A stretch of 64,000 bases of DNA from the NCBI GenBank assembly GCA_018402485.1, contig JAGYIY010000001.1, positions 124,001 to 188,000 of the forward strand. Reading direction: 5' to 3'. The stretch comes from Roseivirga sp. Its GTDB lineage: Bacteria; Bacteroidota; Bacteroidia; Cytophagales; Cyclobacteriaceae. The position numbers and the translations under genes are program-made. Position 1 is the stretch's first letter; each line of letters begins with the position of its first letter. Positions 62,691-64,000 of the stretch are shown piece after piece. The notes under the pieces are model-generated. The model had not been told where the DNA came from, made no database searches, and saw only the letters and a list, made by a program, of their open reading frames with translations.

Positions 62691-63890
62691 CTAGCACTTT
62701 TCATAAATGATCGCGGCACCTTGCCCCACACCTACACACATGGTTGCCAGACCGTAACGAACGTTATCCCGTTTTTGCATTTCGTGTAACAAAGTAGCCG
62801 AAATGCGTGTACCGCTGGCACCCAATGGGTGACCAATGGCAATCGAACCACCATTCACATTGACCTTTGACGGATCCATTTCTAGCTCTTGCATGCAAGG
62901 AATGGCTTGTGCTGCAAAAGCTTCATTTAATTCTATCAAGTCGATGTCATTCATGGTTAAGCCTGCTCTTTTCAAAGCCTTTTGGGTAGCCGCCACAGGG
63001 CCAATACCCATAATTTCCGGACCTACACCCGCAACAGCCATAGATACCACGCGTGCCATGGGTGTTAAACCACTAGTTTTCAACACTTCTTCGTTGACTA
63101 CCAAAGCTGCTGCAGCACCATCGTTGATACCCGATGCGTTTCCAGCCGTTACCGTACCTCCTTTGCGGAAAGCGGGCTGTAGGGAAGCTAGCTTTTCTAT
63201 ACTCGATAAGCGCGGGTGCTCATCTTTACTGAAAACCAAAGCATCGGCTTTTCTTTGAGGTATTTCAACGGAAACCAATTCGTCTATGAATTTTCCTGCC
63301 TCGTAGGCTGCTTGATATTTCAGCTGTGAACCATGGGCAAACTCATCTTGCGCTTCTCTACTGATCTTCCATTTTTCCCCTACATTTTCGGCTGTTTCAC
63401 CCATGGCAAAAGGATAATGCTTTTCTGCCAATTTTTGATTGACAAAGCGCCATCCGATGGAAGTATCGTAAATCTCTGGCTTCCGGCTATAGGCCATTTC
63501 AGCCTTGGCCATAACAAAAGGAGCTCGTGTCATGCTTTCTACCCCACCTGCAATGTACGCACCACTCTCCCCTAACATCAATGCCCGGCTCACATCCATG
63601 ATGGATTGCAAGCCCGAAGCACACAAGCGATTCACGGTTACCCCAGCGGTAGTCTCGGGCAAACCTGCTAAAAGTAAGGCCATACGGGCCACATTTCTAT
63701 TGTCCTCACCAGCTTGATTGGCAGCTCCAAAAACCACATCTTCAATCAATTCTGGCGAAAATCGTGGGTTGCGCAGCAACAAAGCCTTGATGACATGCGC
63801 AGCCAGGTCATCCGGTCGAACAGAGGCCAATGTGCCCCCAAATTTGCCCACAGGGGTGCGAACGATATCGACAATATAAGCAGTTTCCAT
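62691..63890 (-). CDS. Thiolase (acetyl-CoA C-acyltransferase; 3-oxoadipyl-CoA thiolase-like)
   Basis: A 399-residue thiolase with the catalytic cysteine in VNRLCASGLQSIMD (about residue 88), the His in GHPLGASGTR, and the second Cys in TMCVGVGQGAAIIYE. The stretch GAANQAGEDNRNVARMALLLAGLPE closely resembles PcaF/PaaJ-type 3-oxoadipyl-CoA thiolases, so a role in aromatic or phenylacetate breakdown is possible. Biosynthetic acetoacetyl-CoA thiolase or beta-oxidation is the alternative. No other genes of either pathway are visible. About 110 bases of non-coding DNA to the right edge show nothing recognisable. Confidence 0.9.
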   Translation of the reverse strand: METAYIVDIVRTPVGKFGGTLASVRPDDLAAHVIKALLLRNPRFSPELIEDVVFGAANQAGEDNRNVARMALLLAGLPETTAGVTVNRLCASGLQSIMDVSRALMLGESGAYIAGGVESMTRAPFVMAKAEMAYSRKPEIYDTSIGWRFVNQKLAEKHYPFAMGETAENVGEKWKISREAQDEFAHGSQLKYQAAYEAGKFIDELVSVEIPQRKADALVFSKDEHPRLSSIEKLASLQPAFRKGGTVTAGNASGINDGAAAALVVNEEVLKTSGLTPMARVVSMAVAGVGPEIMGIGPVAATQKALKRAGLTMNDIDLIELNEAFAAQAIPCMQELEMDPSKVNVNGGSIAIGHPLGASGTRISATLLHEMQKRDNVRYGLATMCVGVGQGAAIIYEKC

Positions 63891-64000
63891 AGTTGAAAAA
63901 TTGATAATGTACAGACCAAAAGCCTGGTTTATTTACAAACACGAACTTAGCTAAAAGGGTTGAATTGAGGAGGAAAAAGGCCAAAACTTTCTTGTGCCGG

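Overview
The window is from a Bacteroidota chromosome, most likely a gliding or T9SS-bearing member of the Cytophagales (the phylum is clear, the order is inference). The evidence is sprA, porU and porV of the type IX secretion system, the order ruvA-sprA-gcvH-vanZ-tonB, a ccoN-ccoO fusion in the cbb3 oxidase cluster, many families typical of the phylum (DUF4837, DUF4293, DUF6155, DUF2795), and promoters of the TTTG / TAnnTTTG type. Most of the window is ordinary core genome.

Layout. Positions 1-11.3 kb (+): the 3' end of an mltD-like LysM gene, a DUF4837 lipoprotein, ruvA, the giant sprA, gcvH, a VanZ-like gene and tonB, closed by a terminator. Positions 11.3-11.7 kb: a gene-free, highly foldable segment bounded by inverted repeats (candidate ncRNA or small mobile element). 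Positions 11.7-17 kb (-): yicC, a large propeller/beta-barrel envelope protein, and an FAD oxidoreductase. Positions 17-24.3 kb (+): MBL-fold hydrolase, pssA, porU, porV and an M16-like protein without its metal site, tightly packed. Positions 24.3-28.6 kb (-): hisGDCB with overlapping junctions and a recognisable promoter. Positions 28.7-39.2 kb (-): DUF6155, an SUI1/YciH factor, a tandem universal stress protein, the cbb3 oxidase set (ccoNO, ccoQ, ccoP, ccoG, ccoH, SafE-like), then a GMC oxidoreductase with its small partner. Positions 39.4-50.5 kb: mixed housekeeping (DUF2795, DUF349, ettA, OsmC, lipA, gcvP, M28 peptidase). Positions 58.1-63.9 kb: htpG, a glycosyltransferase, miaE, DUF4293 and a thiolase.

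The exceptional part is 50.5-58.1 kb. Four gene pairs are arranged head to tail. In each pair the first gene has a shared, recombining N-terminal or middle part that ends at a conserved I-D-P motif, followed by an unrelated C-terminal domain: an M23 peptidase, a second M23 peptidase, a GH19 lysozyme/chitinase-type domain, and a domain resembling DUF6973. The second gene of each pair is small, encodes an exported protein, and starts within about 2 bases of, or overlaps, the first gene's stop. Only the last pair is complete (lipoprotein signal, promoter region, intact frame). The first pair is a near-identical full-length copy killed by two nonsense codons, and its partner is frameshifted. The two middle pairs lack any signal peptide and look like displaced cassettes, one with a visible chimeric junction. 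This closely parallels the displaced ('orphan') tip/immunity cassettes of Rhs and CDI loci. I propose it is a lipoprotein-anchored polymorphic effector-immunity locus directed at the cell envelope. The domain calls come from motifs in the sequence. The antagonistic role is inference.
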